From: Spirochaetota bacterium
GTDB taxonomy: Bacteria; Spirochaetota; UBA4802; JAFGDQ01
Assembly (NCBI GenBank): GCA_016934735.1
Contig: JAFGSG010000060.1
Coordinates: 1-49,750 of the forward strand
Reading direction: 5' to 3'
Length of the DNA stretch: 49,750 nt
The notes beneath the pieces are model-generated. The model searched no databases and had not been told where the DNA came from. It saw only the letters and a program-made list of their open reading frames with translations. Shown here one piece after another: positions 8,534 to 17,043 of this stretch. The translations under genes were made by a program, and so were the position numbers. Within the stretch, counting starts at the first letter, position 1. Every line of letters begins with the position of its first letter.

Positions 8534-9988
8534 ATGAAAGTAGTAATTCTCGGAGCCGGTATATCCGGTCATACAGCAATTTCTTTTCTGGCAAAACATT
8601 TAAGCAGGAAACATGAGATCATAGTTGTTTCTCCAAGTAAATATTATCAATGGATTCCATCCAACATTTGGGTTGGGGTCGGGCGCATGAAGGTAGATCA
8701 GGTCAGGTTTAAGCTGGCAAAATTATATGAAAAATGGGGGGTTCAATTCAAGCAGGCAAAAGCAGTTTCTATCCATCCCGAAGGCAACGATAAAATTAGG
8801 ACAGGATATGTATCTGTAGAATATACTTCAGAAAATAAAAAGGGAATAAGTGAAAATGTTGAATATGATTTTTTAGTAAATGCTACGGGACCGAAACTGG
8901 ATTTTGCAGCCACGCCGGGGCTGGGACCGGATATGCATACTCTTTCCGTTTGTACGTTCAGTCATGCTGCACAAACGTGGGAAGAGCTACAGAAATGTAT
9001 TAAATTGATGCAGGAAGGCAGGAAACAAAGAATACTTATCGGAACTGGCCACCCGACAGCCACATGTCAGGGAGCTGCATTTGAATATATGTTAAACATA
9101 GTTTTTGAACTGAAGCTTAGAGGGTTATATCACCTTGCTGAAATAACCTGGATATCCAACGAATACGAAATGGGCGATTTCGGTATGGGAGGGGCTTTTA
9201 TCAGAAGAGGCGGATACACAATCTCAACAAGGGAATTTTCGGAATCGATTCTCGCAGAGAACCATGTTCGGTGGATCAAAAGGGCCGGAATATACAAGGT
9301 TGAACATGGAAAGGCTTTTTACGAGACACTTAACGGCGAATATAAGACAGTTGATTTCGATTTTGCTATGCTTCTTCCTTCTTTTTCCGGCCAGGACATA
9401 AAAGCATTCGACAGTATAGGTAGAGACATCAATGCGAAACTGTTCAGCCCAACTGGCTGTATGCGCGTAGATGCGGACTATACTGAAAGACCTTTTGAAG
9501 AGTGGACAGTTAAAGACTGGCCTGAAACATATCAGAATCCTTTATATAAAAATATTTACGCAATAGGGATCGCATTTGCGCCGCCTCATTCCATATCAAA
9601 ACCTAGGAAAAGCCCTAACGGCACTTCGATCTACGCAACTCCCATAAGAACCGGAATGCCTTCGGGCGTTATAGGAAAAATAGTTGGCCAAAATATTTCT
9701 GAGATAATTAAGTATGGAACAAGCGGGCATAAGCATAAAGCGAATATGGGCAGGATGGGGGCGTCATGCATTTTATCGGCAGGATATTCGATGAGAAAAG
9801 GCCTCGGCGCAACGATGACTGTGTGTCCTATTGTACCGGACTGGGAGAGATTCCCGGAATGGGGAAGAGATATAAATATGACTGTTGGGGAAATTGGTCT
9901 TGCAGGGCACTGGATTAAATTGTTCCTGCATTATATGTTTATGTATAAAGCCAAAGGACATCCTTTCTGGTGGTTAATACCGGAATAA
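8534..9988 (+). CDS. FAD-dependent oxidoreductase, sulfide:quinone oxidoreductase-like
   Basis: 484 aa. The N-terminal dinucleotide fold is VVILGAGISGHTAISFLAK. Two cysteines sit in contexts like the redox pair of SQR: SVCTFSHA and TATCQGAAFEY. A further Cys occurs in SPTGCMRVD. The C-terminal ~100 residues extend beyond the core and end in an aromatic, amphipathic stretch (LFLHYMFMYKAKGHPFWWLIPE), suited to monotopic membrane attachment as in SQR. The probable role is oxidation of sulfide or a related sulfur compound with electron delivery to quinone; flavocytochrome c sulfide dehydrogenase-like activity is the alternative. A small conserved-looking gene follows at 10047. Confidence 0.8.
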   Translation: MKVVILGAGISGHTAISFLAKHLSRKHEIIVVSPSKYYQWIPSNIWVGVGRMKVDQVRFKLAKLYEKWGVQFKQAKAVSIHPEGNDKIRTGYVSVEYTSENKKGISENVEYDFLVNATGPKLDFAATPGLGPDMHTLSVCTFSHAAQTWEELQKCIKLMQEGRKQRILIGTGHPTATCQGAAFEYMLNIVFELKLRGLYHLAEITWISNEYEMGDFGMGGAFIRRGGYTISTREFSESILAENHVRWIKRAGIYKVEHGKAFYETLNGEYKTVDFDFAMLLPSFSGQDIKAFDSIGRDINAKLFSPTGCMRVDADYTERPFEEWTVKDWPETYQNPLYKNIYAIGIAFAPPHSISKPRKSPNGTSIYATPIRTGMPSGVIGKIVGQNISEIIKYGTSGHKHKANMGRMGASCILSAGYSMRKGLGATMTVCPIVPDWERFPEWGRDINMTVGEIGLAGHWIKLFLHYMFMYKAKGHPFWWLIPE

Positions 9989-10046
9989 TATTTTTGATTG
10001 TTTTTGTATTATAGATAACAAATATATTACTATATAATCAGGACAT

Positions 10047-10208
10047 ATGAAAGACGATAAAGATATATCTGCATTCAGGGGTGAATTTTATCCGCCGTTG
10101 CCAACGAAAACAACCATGTTTTTCAGGACAAATCTGCTGTATCAATTATACAGATTTTTTATGCTGAATTATAAAATTATGCGTATAGTGATTAAAGGCC
10201 ATTCATAA
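10047..10208 (+). CDS. Small 53-aa basic/hydrophobic protein downstream of the SQR-like gene
   Basis: An ATG with AGGA 5 bases upstream opens a 53-codon frame that starts MKDDKDISAFRGEFYPPLP and ends in a hydrophobic, basic helix (YQLYRFFMLNYKIMRIVIKG). It starts 58 bases after the SQR-like stop. The layout (acidic head, Pro-rich PPLPTKTT, amphipathic tail) looks like a real membrane-associated peptide rather than noise. From memory, similar short proteins with an R-F-x-x-x-N-x-K-M core accompany SQR-like flavoproteins in other anaerobes; this needs a search. It could help dock the oxidoreductase to the membrane. Confidence 0.55.
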   Translation: MKDDKDISAFRGEFYPPLPTKTTMFFRTNLLYQLYRFFMLNYKIMRIVIKGHS

Positions 10209-10602
10209 TAGTATCAATTAATTGCCGGTATTACGGTATGTTAACACATTAACAATATTTTTCATTATCTATCCATGAAAAAATAATTTTACAGAAAGTC
10301 CGCTATAAACCTGTTCTGATCAATAGCAGGAAAAATTTCCGGATTGATTTTAATGTGACATAGTCCTTCCAGAATATATAAACATTAGGAATTTAGTTAC
10401 AGAAGGGAAAATTATCCAACAGTCCGGTCATGGAATCGGTTCAGAAAACTTTACCCGCAATTTTTCCACTGTTTTTTTCATATAGCCTTGCTATATGAAT
10501 GCGAATTAAAAAATTTATTATTATAAGTAAAATTCCTGCAATAGAAAATTCATTTTTGCGTCTATAATATTAAAAGAACAATTATTTTAAAAGGAGATAG
10601 CA
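10209..10602. other. Gene-free AT-rich spacer
   Basis: Holds a perfect 9-bp hairpin TTCATATAG/CTATATGAA (10477-10485 with 10491-10499) and a TTTTTCAT/ATGAAAAA dyad near 10259-10282. Neither has a terminator tail on the plus strand. A strong RBS (AAAGGAGA) closes the region. Confidence 0.5.
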
Positions 10603-11181
10603 ATGAAAGAACATCATGTTTTTCCCTGGTGGGCCGGATATTTTCTGTTAAATCCTGTAAGGAAAAGTACTTTAAATCCTGAAGAAATATTAGGTAAATA
10701 TATAAAACCTGGAATGAAAATAATGGACGCAGGATGTGCAATGGGTTTTTTCAGCCTGCCAATGGCAAAGTTAACCGGGCCCGATGGTAAAGTGATATGC
10801 ATTGACCCGCAGAAAAGAATGCTGAACACTCTGACTAAAAGAGCTGATAAAACAGGTCTTTCGGAAATTATTGACGCGAGGCTTTGCTCGTTTAACTCTC
10901 TTATGGTCGGTGATCTTCGGGGGCAGATTGACCTGGCATTTGCTTTCGGAGTATTGCACGAAGCCAGAGATGAAAAAAAATTTATAAATGAAATTAGCTC
11001 GACTTTAAAAACCGGTGCACTCTTTCTTTTCGGAGAGCCGCATGTTGTACCTGCCGGTCAATTTAACGAGTCAACCGAAATGATCAGTGAATCCGGATTT
11101 GTTCTTGAAGAAATAATCCGCAAAGGAAAGAATAATATTGCAGTTATGAGAAAAAATGGAAATAAAATAAATTATAAATGA
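10603..11181 (+). CDS. Class I SAM-dependent methyltransferase
   Basis: 192 aa. Motif I is IMDAGCAMGFFSLPMA, the acidic end of beta-2 is VICIDPQ, and motif IV is DLAFAFGVLHEA. N-terminal HVFPWWAGYFLLNPVR is typical of a UbiE/Methyltransf_11-like subfamily that accompanies metal or stress genes. AAAGGAGA RBS. Its stop overlaps the next ATG (ATGA), so it is co-translated with an ECF sigma factor and may act in, or be sensed by, that system. Substrate unknown. Confidence 0.88.
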   Translation: MKEHHVFPWWAGYFLLNPVRKSTLNPEEILGKYIKPGMKIMDAGCAMGFFSLPMAKLTGPDGKVICIDPQKRMLNTLTKRADKTGLSEIIDARLCSFNSLMVGDLRGQIDLAFAFGVLHEARDEKKFINEISSTLKTGALFLFGEPHVVPAGQFNESTEMISESGFVLEEIIRKGKNNIAVMRKNGNKINYK

Positions 11182-11723
11182 CAGGAAACAGAAATAAAAT
11201 TGCGGACTTTTTTAAAAGCGAGTATGTTAAGCTTACATATTATGTGCGCGGAAAGATTTCGGAAACAGCGGATCGCGCCAGCGAGGATATTGTACAGGAT
11301 GTAATGACCGCCGTATTCGAAAAGGCGGACATAAGCGAACCGATTGAGGATATTGCGGCTTATGTGTACAGGGCTTTAAAAAATAGAGTAATAGATATTT
11401 TGAGAAAGAAGACTCTGCAGATTGATACGCTATACGAAGGAAATGATTCTATCTCTCTGATAAATATTGTCGCGGACATAAAAAGTATTCCGGATAGAAT
11501 TTACGAAAGAGAAGAATTAACCCTCAGGCTATATGAAGCTGTTGAAAGGCTTCCGGATGATTATAAAAGCGTTTTAGTCATGAATGAGATTGAAGGAAGG
11601 ACATTCAGGGAAATATCGGATATTACCGGAATCCCCGCAGGGACTTTAATGGCCAGAAAGGCCCGCGCTCTTGAAATATTAAAGACTGATTTAATAAAAT
11701 TTAAAAATTACTTGGAGAGATAA
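11178..11723 (+). CDS. ECF-family RNA polymerase sigma factor
   Basis: 181 aa with region 2 (ASEDIVQDVMTAVFEKA... YVYRALKNRVIDILRKK) and region 4 (ERLPDDYKSVLVMNEIEGRTFREISDITGIPAGTLMARKARA) as in ECF sigma factors. The spacing between the regions is slightly long but in range. It overlaps the methyltransferase by 4 bp and is followed one base later by a small membrane protein, the usual place for a regulator of sigma activity. No second ECF-type promoter was identified. Confidence 0.9.
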   Translation: MTGNRNKIADFFKSEYVKLTYYVRGKISETADRASEDIVQDVMTAVFEKADISEPIEDIAAYVYRALKNRVIDILRKKTLQIDTLYEGNDSISLINIVADIKSIPDRIYEREELTLRLYEAVERLPDDYKSVLVMNEIEGRTFREISDITGIPAGTLMARKARALEILKTDLIKFKNYLER

Positions 11724-11724
11724 A

Positions 11725-12117
11725 ATGGAACAAACTATTAACAGAAAAAAACACCCTGTTATTGGGAAAATAATTTTTTGGGTATTTACCGGGATTCTGG
11801 CAGCAGCTTTCTTTTCTGCAATATTCGCGATTGCGGTCACATTTCTGTGGAATTGGCTCATGACCGATATCTTTAATCTTCCGGCCATCAATTACCTGCA
11901 GGCATTCGGGCTTGTAATACTTGCCCGGCTTCTGGTAGGCGGCTGGCATAAAGGACATCATGATAAGAAATATGACTCTCATTTTCATCATTTTTTTAAA
12001 AAGACAACTTATGATCATAATGAGGATGATTTCAGCGGAAAGAATTTTAAAGATTACTGGGAAAAGGAAGGCAAGGAAGCGTTTAACAATTATCTGAATA
12101 AAAATTCTGTATCTTAA
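11725..12117 (+). CDS. Small two-helix membrane protein with His-rich segment (possible ECF sigma regulator)
   Basis: 130 aa. Two membrane helices (about residues 14-38 and 55-73), then a His/Asp-rich cytoplasmic or periplasmic stretch (GWHKGHHDKKYDSHFHHFF) and a charged tail. The middle segment WLMTDIFNLPAINYLQAFGL resembles small membrane proteins found next to ECF sigma factors in other Gram-negatives (from memory). The gene starts one base after the sigma factor. An anti-sigma or metal-sensing role is inference; there is no recognisable zinc anti-sigma motif. Confidence 0.75.
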   Translation: MEQTINRKKHPVIGKIIFWVFTGILAAAFFSAIFAIAVTFLWNWLMTDIFNLPAINYLQAFGLVILARLLVGGWHKGHHDKKYDSHFHHFFKKTTYDHNEDDFSGKNFKDYWEKEGKEAFNNYLNKNSVS

Positions 12118-12165
12118 AAACAGATATAAAGTAATGGCTATAGCCGATTATAAAGACATTTTTAG

Positions 12166-12194
12166 AGACGCTGCAATGCAGCGTCTTTTTTTTT
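12166..12194 (+). terminator. Rho-independent terminator
   Basis: AGACGCTGCA/TGCAGCGTCT stem, essentially no loop, followed by eight to nine Ts; ends the methyltransferase-ECF operon. Confidence 0.9.
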
Positions 12195-12327
12195 GCAAAT
12201 TTTTTAATAGACTTTTTTACTATATGTTTAATATTCCTCTTATGTGTCATAGACTTCTTTTAAGTTTTATTGAGAAATAATTAGAACTTAAATCAGAAAT
12301 ATAAATATATGTGATTTGCTTACATCA

Positions 12328-12452
12328 AAATTGAAATACATTACAAAATTTTCTGCGGAATTAGGCCTTCATAGTCAGTTTTTCATGTTTTTGAGAGATT
12401 TTACTTCAGGCCTAAAAGGCGTCCTCAAAAATTTTGTAATGTATTTCAATTT
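12328..12452. repeat. Long palindromic hairpin repeat, copy 2
   Basis: The arms AAATTGAAATACATTAC and GTAATGTATTTCAATTT are perfect complements and continue through CAAAATTTT/AAAATTTTG. The inner bulge is CTGCGGAA versus AAAGGCGTCCTCA. The second stem TTAGGCCT/AGGCCTAA differs from copies 1 and 3 at one base pair on both sides, a compensatory change. 125 bp, located between a terminator and the acyl-CoA ligase gene. Confidence 0.88.
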
Positions 12453-12546
12453 ATTTAGAATATATTTATTTTTGAGATAATTTTTAAATTTTTTATTATA
12501 CCGCTTTTCTTATAAATTATAAAATACATACTATGGTAATATCTAT

Positions 12547-14115
12547 ATGCTTATCCCGTTTATTCTTGAAAAAGCTATAAGCCTTTACGCGGACAAAGAA
12601 GCGGTTGTCTGCGGAGAGAAAAGATTCACATACCGCGAATTTTACGAACGCGTTGCAGGCCTTTCGTGTTTTCTTTATTCACAGGGCATTCGGCAGGGCG
12701 ATCGCATTGCAATCCTTCACCAGAACAGCCATGAATTCCTTGAAGCTTATTACGCAGTGGCCTCTCTTGGCGCAATACTGAATCCTTTGAATTTCAGGCT
12801 TTCGGCAAAAGAGCTTGCGGTAATTTTAAACGACTCCGGAGCAAAGATAATACTATCAGCTTCAAGATTCTCGGGAACCGTAAAAGAGCTGAAAGGCCGG
12901 GACAGCGGACTCCAGAAAGTATTGTGGACAGGGAGTGATAAAAAGACCGGTACCTTTGAATCATTCGATTATGAAGAAGCAATTAAACATAAATACGACA
13001 GTATGCCGCCGGCGCCGGGTTTAAGCGATGAAGAAACAGCTCATCTTTATTATACGAGCGGCACGACCGGCAAGCCGAAAGGCGTCATGCTCAGCCATAA
13101 AAACGTGTGCACGCATGCGCTTGCTGCGATTGCCGAACTTCATCTGACAGACAAAGACCGCTGGATACATGCTGCTCCGCTTTTTCATCTGGCGGACGCA
13201 TGGGCTACTTTTGCCATCACATGGGTCGGCGGAAAACACGTGCTTGTCCCTGATTTTAGTCCAGCAGAAGTCCTTAAGCTGATAGAGAAAGAAAAGATCA
13301 CAATCACAAACATGATCCCGACCATGCTCAACATGCTGGTGAATACAAAAGAAGCGGAGAGTACGGATTTCTCCAGTCTTCGCGTAATACTTAGCGGCGG
13401 CGCGCCGATCGCTCCGGAAGTAGTGCGCCGCATTATGAATGCATTCGGCTGCGATTACATACAGACTTATGGCATGACTGAGACCAGTCCGTATCTTACT
13501 GTCTCAGTACTTAAAGAAAATCTAAGACAACTCCCGGAAGAAAAGCAATTTGTTTATAAAGCACGTACTGGCCGTCCGTTCCTTGGTGTGCTTCTTAAAG
13601 TTGTGCGTGATGACGGCACAGAGGTTGAGCCGAATGACAAAGAAGTCGGAGAGATCATTGTAAAGGGCGATATTGTTACGTGCGGATACTGGAACCGGCC
13701 TGAAGAGACAGCCGCAGCTATCAGGAACGGCTGGCTTTATACAGGCGATATGGCTGTTGTTGACAATGAAGGCTATGTAAACATTGTTGACCGTAAAAAA
13801 GATATGATAATTACGGGCGGCGAGAACGTGTATTCAGTGGAAGTTGAGAATGTCCTGTATTCACATCCGGCTGTGCTCGAGACAATGGTGATCGGCGTGC
13901 CTGATCAAAAATGGGGCGAAGCAGTCAAGGCAGCTGTTGTTCTTAAGGACGGGCAAACTGCTACAGAAGATGAACTCATAAAATACTGCAGGGAACATAT
14001 TGCAGCGTACAAAACTCCCAAAAGCATTGACTTTATGAAGGATCTTCCGCGTACCGGATCAGGAAAGCTTTACAAGAAAGCTCTTAAAGATTTTTATGCT
14101 TCACATAAAAAATAA
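12547..14115 (+). CDS. Acyl-CoA synthetase (AMP-forming ligase, class I adenylate-forming)
   Basis: 522 aa, full length. P-loop-like motif YYTSGTTGKPKGVMLSH, A5 motif TYGMTETSP, A7-A8 YTGDMAVVDNEGYVNIVDRKKDMIITGGENVYSVEVE, and the catalytic Lys in RTGSGKLYKK. It would activate a carboxylic acid (medium/long-chain fatty acid or an aromatic acid) to its CoA thioester via the acyl-AMP. The Mo hydroxylase at 21.1-24.8 kb could act on an aromatic or CoA-linked substrate, but there is no direct link. No RBS is obvious before ATG 12547. Monocistronic in appearance. Confidence 0.93.
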   Translation: MLIPFILEKAISLYADKEAVVCGEKRFTYREFYERVAGLSCFLYSQGIRQGDRIAILHQNSHEFLEAYYAVASLGAILNPLNFRLSAKELAVILNDSGAKIILSASRFSGTVKELKGRDSGLQKVLWTGSDKKTGTFESFDYEEAIKHKYDSMPPAPGLSDEETAHLYYTSGTTGKPKGVMLSHKNVCTHALAAIAELHLTDKDRWIHAAPLFHLADAWATFAITWVGGKHVLVPDFSPAEVLKLIEKEKITITNMIPTMLNMLVNTKEAESTDFSSLRVILSGGAPIAPEVVRRIMNAFGCDYIQTYGMTETSPYLTVSVLKENLRQLPEEKQFVYKARTGRPFLGVLLKVVRDDGTEVEPNDKEVGEIIVKGDIVTCGYWNRPEETAAAIRNGWLYTGDMAVVDNEGYVNIVDRKKDMIITGGENVYSVEVENVLYSHPAVLETMVIGVPDQKWGEAVKAAVVLKDGQTATEDELIKYCREHIAAYKTPKSIDFMKDLPRTGSGKLYKKALKDFYASHKK

Positions 14116-14157
14116 AAGGCCTGATTCCGCACTAAATTTTGCAATGTGTTTCAGCTT
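14116..14157 (-). repeat. Half copy of the hairpin repeat
   Basis: The reverse complement of this stretch matches the left arm plus inner bulge of copies 2 and 3 at most positions (AAGGCCTGATTCCGCA is exact against the inverted left arm). The partner arm is absent, so it is a solo remnant directly after the ligase stop codon. Confidence 0.7.
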
Positions 14158-14202
14158 ATCAAAAAACAAAATTTTTTAGATATGCTGTGATTAAAAATTT
14201 AT

Positions 14203-14232
14203 TTGACTTTCCAAAAATTTTTTAACGATATT
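14203..14232 (+). promoter_or_regulatory. Candidate sigma-70 promoter of selD
   Basis: TTGACT (14203-14208) and GATATT (14227-14232) at 18-base spacing, about 50 bases before the selD start. Confidence 0.35.
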
Positions 14233-14280
14233 ATAAATCAGGCAATAGAAAATATTACAGTATGTGTTTAAGGAGAAAAA

Positions 14281-15330
14281 ATGGCTGATCCTAAAAAGCC
14301 CCGTCTTACGGAAACAGTTACAGGCGCGGGTTGAGCCTCCAAGCTTGGTCCGGGGGACCTGGACAAAGCGCTGTGCGGGCTGGAATTCCCGACTGATCCG
14401 AACCTGATCGTCGGCCTTGACAGGGCGGATGATGCGGGCGTCTACAAAGTGTCGGATGATCTTGCTATCATCCAGACTGTGGATTTCTTTACCCCGATTG
14501 TGGATGATCCTTACTGGTTCGGCCAGATCGCTGCAGCGAACGCGCTCAGCGATGTTTATGCTATGGGCGGCGTTCCAAAAACTGCCATGAATCTGGTTGC
14601 TTTTCCCATCAAAAAAATGGATATTTCAATACTGCGACAGATTATTCAGGGCGGGCTTGATAAAATGCGCGAGGCAGGCGTGGTGCTTGCAGGAGGGCAC
14701 AGCATAGAGGACAATGAACTTAAATACGGATTATCTGTTACGGGCTTCATTCACCCTGATCGTGTTCTTACAAAGAAAAATATTAAACCGGGAGACCGCC
14801 TGATTTTAACAAAGCCGCTAGGTACAGGCATAATCAACACAGCCATAAAAGGAGGGCTTGCCTCGCCTGAGATCACAGAGGCTGTTACGCAGCTCATGGC
14901 AGCTTTGAACAAAAACGCTGCTGAAGCATGCGCGGCATTTCCCGTTCACGCATGCACCGATATTACCGGTTTCGGATTTTTAGGCCATCTTGCAGAGATG
15001 GTGCTTGATTCAGGATACGGCGTGCGGATTAACACAAAAAATATTCCTATTCTTGCGGAAACCCTGAATTATGCGGGCATGGGTCTTGTGCCTACAGGCG
15101 CGCACAGGAACAGGGAATTCCGGCAGTCCATAATCGACTGGGCTGTTACTAAAGACCCGGTAATGCAGGATGTTCTTTTTGATCCTCAGACATCCGGCGG
15201 CCTGCTGATCTCAGTTGCAAAGGACAGCGCGGAAAGCCTGCTGGATGCTCTCAGAGCAAAAGGCATACAGGCGGCCGCTATTGTGGGTGAAGTCGTTGTC
15301 GAGCCAAAAGAGAGAATTGTACTTGAATAA
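14281..15330 (+). CDS. selD: Selenide, water dikinase, selenocysteine-containing
   Basis: Makes selenophosphate from selenide and ATP for selenocysteine and selenouridine synthesis. The gene opens at ATG 14281 after AAGGAGA and contains an in-frame TGA at codon 18 (14332-14334) in the context GAG-U-ASKLGPGDL. That is exactly the catalytic Sec/Cys position of SelD, followed by the conserved Lys. With the TGA read as Sec the protein is 349 aa, normal for the family. Downstream are the glycine-rich nucleotide motif region (DDAGVYKV), GGHSIEDNELKYGLSVTGF, TDITGFGFLGH and DPQTSGGLLISV. A start at 14449, the first ATG after the TGA, would delete the active site. A potential SECIS hairpin begins 12 bases after the TGA. 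The organism must therefore carry selA/selB/selC elsewhere. Confidence 0.96.
14332..14372 (+). promoter_or_regulatory. Bacterial SECIS-like hairpin in selD mRNA
   Basis: The TGA is followed 12 bases later by GGTCC-GGG-GGACC (14347-14359), a 5-bp stem with a G-rich loop at the distance used by SelB in bacterial selenoprotein mRNAs. Looser pairing extends it on both sides (CTT/AAG). Confidence 0.65.
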
Positions 15331-15393
15331 AATTCTGATCAGAAAGATAATGTTAGTATAAAAATATAGAGAATTCAGCCTTGTATTTGTTTT

Positions 15394-16278
15394 TTAATTA
15401 CTGGGGATTGGCATTTTTTGATTTTCATTCATTATTTTTATTAATGCTTCCGGAATTTTATTTATTAGTTCCGCGACCTGAGTTGCCGGATGAGGGTTTA
15501 CATAATAGGCTGCCCACCGGTTTACTTTTGCAGCAATGACTGCTGCTTCATGCGGTTTAAAATCAGCGCAGCACAGTACCCCTAGCGTACCGGTGATGGT
15601 ATCTCCGGTTCCGCCAATGACTTCCATAGCTTCGAACGACGGCTGATTCACAGTATCAAAAACATTGGTTTCATCAACAACATAATCAGTCTCACCTTTA
15701 ACAAGGAGATAATTTGAAGCATTCCCGAATTTATATGCCCTCTTGATCAGGTCCGGCACATTATCGTTTTGGTGAAGAATAAATCCTCTTGTATAAAAAG
15801 GATGAGGTGCAATTTCATCTGCAAGAAACGATAGTTCACCCACATCTGGTGTAAAAAAATCATAATGCTTTGCTTTACCGCTCATTTTCGCTGCATACAT
15901 GAAACCGGCGTCAGCTATAAGAACCGGGCGGTTCTTTAGCTGCTCTATTACAGATAATACTTTATTATGCCATTCAATATCAGGTTGAAGATAATGAAAC
16001 GTTAAGACTCTAAAATCAAAATCGGACAAATGCTGGGATAAAAAATGATAAAGTCTTCTGCTTCCGTCTCCTTTCCCGATATCTCCGGCCAGGAATGCAT
16101 ATATTTCCGGGCCATTAAAATATTCCTGTGCCTTAATTGCTGCGGCGATCAAGGCAGGCGTTCCCCTGTTTACAGGGACATTCAGTCCGTTTATAATGAT
16201 ATTGTCATCTTTTAACACAACCTTCCCATGAATAAACGGAAACTCCTCTTCCGGAACAGTGCCTATAATACCTAACAT
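15394..16278 (-). CDS. Ribokinase-fold protein (YjeF C-terminal / carbohydrate kinase-like) in selenium operon
   Basis: 294 aa. The C-terminal EVIGGTGDTITGTLGVLC is the phosphate/anion-hole motif of the ribokinase superfamily, as in ADP/ATP-dependent NAD(P)H-hydrate dehydratases, with the general-base Asp in GDT. N-terminal parts (GRGTPALIAAAIKA-like, FLAGDIGKGDGSR, LIADAGFMYAAKM, FDFFTPDVGELSFLADE) also fit that fold. Its ATG overlaps the end of the DUF3343 gene by 7 bp, and it is the last gene of the minus-strand selenium operon, converging on selD. Its function here is unknown: a small-molecule kinase or hydro-lyase acting in selenium/Mo cofactor metabolism would be a guess. Confidence 0.75.
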   Translation of the reverse strand: MLGIIGTVPEEEFPFIHGKVVLKDDNIIINGLNVPVNRGTPALIAAAIKAQEYFNGPEIYAFLAGDIGKGDGSRRLYHFLSQHLSDFDFRVLTFHYLQPDIEWHNKVLSVIEQLKNRPVLIADAGFMYAAKMSGKAKHYDFFTPDVGELSFLADEIAPHPFYTRGFILHQNDNVPDLIKRAYKFGNASNYLLVKGETDYVVDETNVFDTVNQPSFEAMEVIGGTGDTITGTLGVLCCADFKPHEAAVIAAKVNRWAAYYVNPHPATQVAELINKIPEALIKIMNENQKMPIPSN

Positions 16279-16805
16279 TTTTTTAATAACTCCTCATAGG
16301 CGAGATCAAGGGCATACGCACACAACGTATACCCCAGATCTCTCGGTCTTTGCGTTTCAGTCAAGCTTTTACCCACCATTTGCCATGCTACGTACGGGAC
16401 ATCGGGGCATCCGCCGCCAGATATATTCACGATCTTCCTGTTTTTCTTTTCTACGGTGATCTTCATATTGGCTGCTCTGACCATAAGATAGTCGCCGTAA
16501 TCCCTTGTATGAAAAAGATCTACAGGCTCCAGGAGAGGGGCTGTTACAGGAACAATGGAAAGCGGTTTGATTTTATTTTCATTGAGTTCCCGTAAAATAT
16601 TCAGCTCTTCAATTAAAGGAAATTCAATCACAAGGTCGCATCCTGTCTGTATTTCCGGCGGCGGGCCCATCACACGGACAGGCCGACCGGATTTTTTAAG
16701 TATTTTTTCCGCTTCTATGACCTCGCTGGTATTTTGAAAAACCAGTATGCCGCGCTCAACAGATAATCCGCGGTCATTCTTTTTATTTTTAAATAATTTG
16801 AACAT
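16272..16805 (-). CDS. DUF3343-domain protein, putative Se/S trafficking factor
   Basis: 177 aa. Residues about 18-70 form the DUF3343 pattern (GILVFQNTSEVIEAEKILKK, then MGPPPEIQTGCDLVIEF) with the conserved TGCDL cysteine. The C-terminal half adds ISGGGCPDVPYVAWQM and a final LCAYALDLAYEELLKKC, giving three more Cys. DUF3343 proteins co-occur with selenium genes and have been proposed as Se/S carriers. It lies 6 bases after the TusA-like gene and overlaps the kinase-like gene, so it is tightly operonic with the YedE-type transporter. The C-terminal extension makes it longer than a plain DUF3343 protein. Confidence 0.8.
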   Translation of the reverse strand: MFKLFKNKKNDRGLSVERGILVFQNTSEVIEAEKILKKSGRPVRVMGPPPEIQTGCDLVIEFPLIEELNILRELNENKIKPLSIVPVTAPLLEPVDLFHTRDYGDYLMVRAANMKITVEKKNRKIVNISGGGCPDVPYVAWQMVGKSLTETQRPRDLGYTLCAYALDLAYEELLKKC

Positions 16806-16811
16806 CAGCTT

Positions 16812-17030
16812 TTATGCCTTTGTTATTGAAATTCTATATTCGCTGCCTTCGGATGAAATCTCTTTAATTTTACATCCCTGATTTTCAGCAGCGCGGGTTA
16901 CGTTTTCTTTTGACGTATCAGTATCAACAAGGACTATAATATCCTTGTCTTTTCCTTTTTTGATCTCATTTATAGTTAAAATTACAGGCTGCGGGCATGA
17001 AAGCCCTCTTGCGTCGACTGTTGTTGCCAT
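16812..17030 (-). CDS. TusA/SirA/YedF-like sulfur or selenium carrier
   Basis: 72 aa, whole TusA-like fold: VDARGLSCPQPVILTINEIKKG with the invariant CPxP, where the Cys receives persulfide or perselenide, followed by VLVDTDTSKENVTRAAENQG. A second Cys (GCKI) is typical of the YedF branch. It sits between the YedE-type transporter gene and the DUF3343 gene, the known yedE-yedF pairing, so it likely hands imported Se/S to downstream enzymes such as SelD. An AGGAGGATC RBS is visible. Confidence 0.9.
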   Translation of the reverse strand: MATTVDARGLSCPQPVILTINEIKKGKDKDIIVLVDTDTSKENVTRAAENQGCKIKEISSEGSEYRISITKA

Positions 17031-17043
17031 TATTTGATCCTCC

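Noticed and set aside
11691..12018. Antisense frames of 66 and 105 codons
   Set aside because: They lie opposite a membrane protein with a clear RBS and operon position; composition is that of a shadow.
14449..15330. selD starting at the ATG at 14449
   Set aside because: It would delete the catalytic Sec/Lys region; the sequence upstream is in frame across a TGA, has the conserved N-terminus and a good RBS at 14281.
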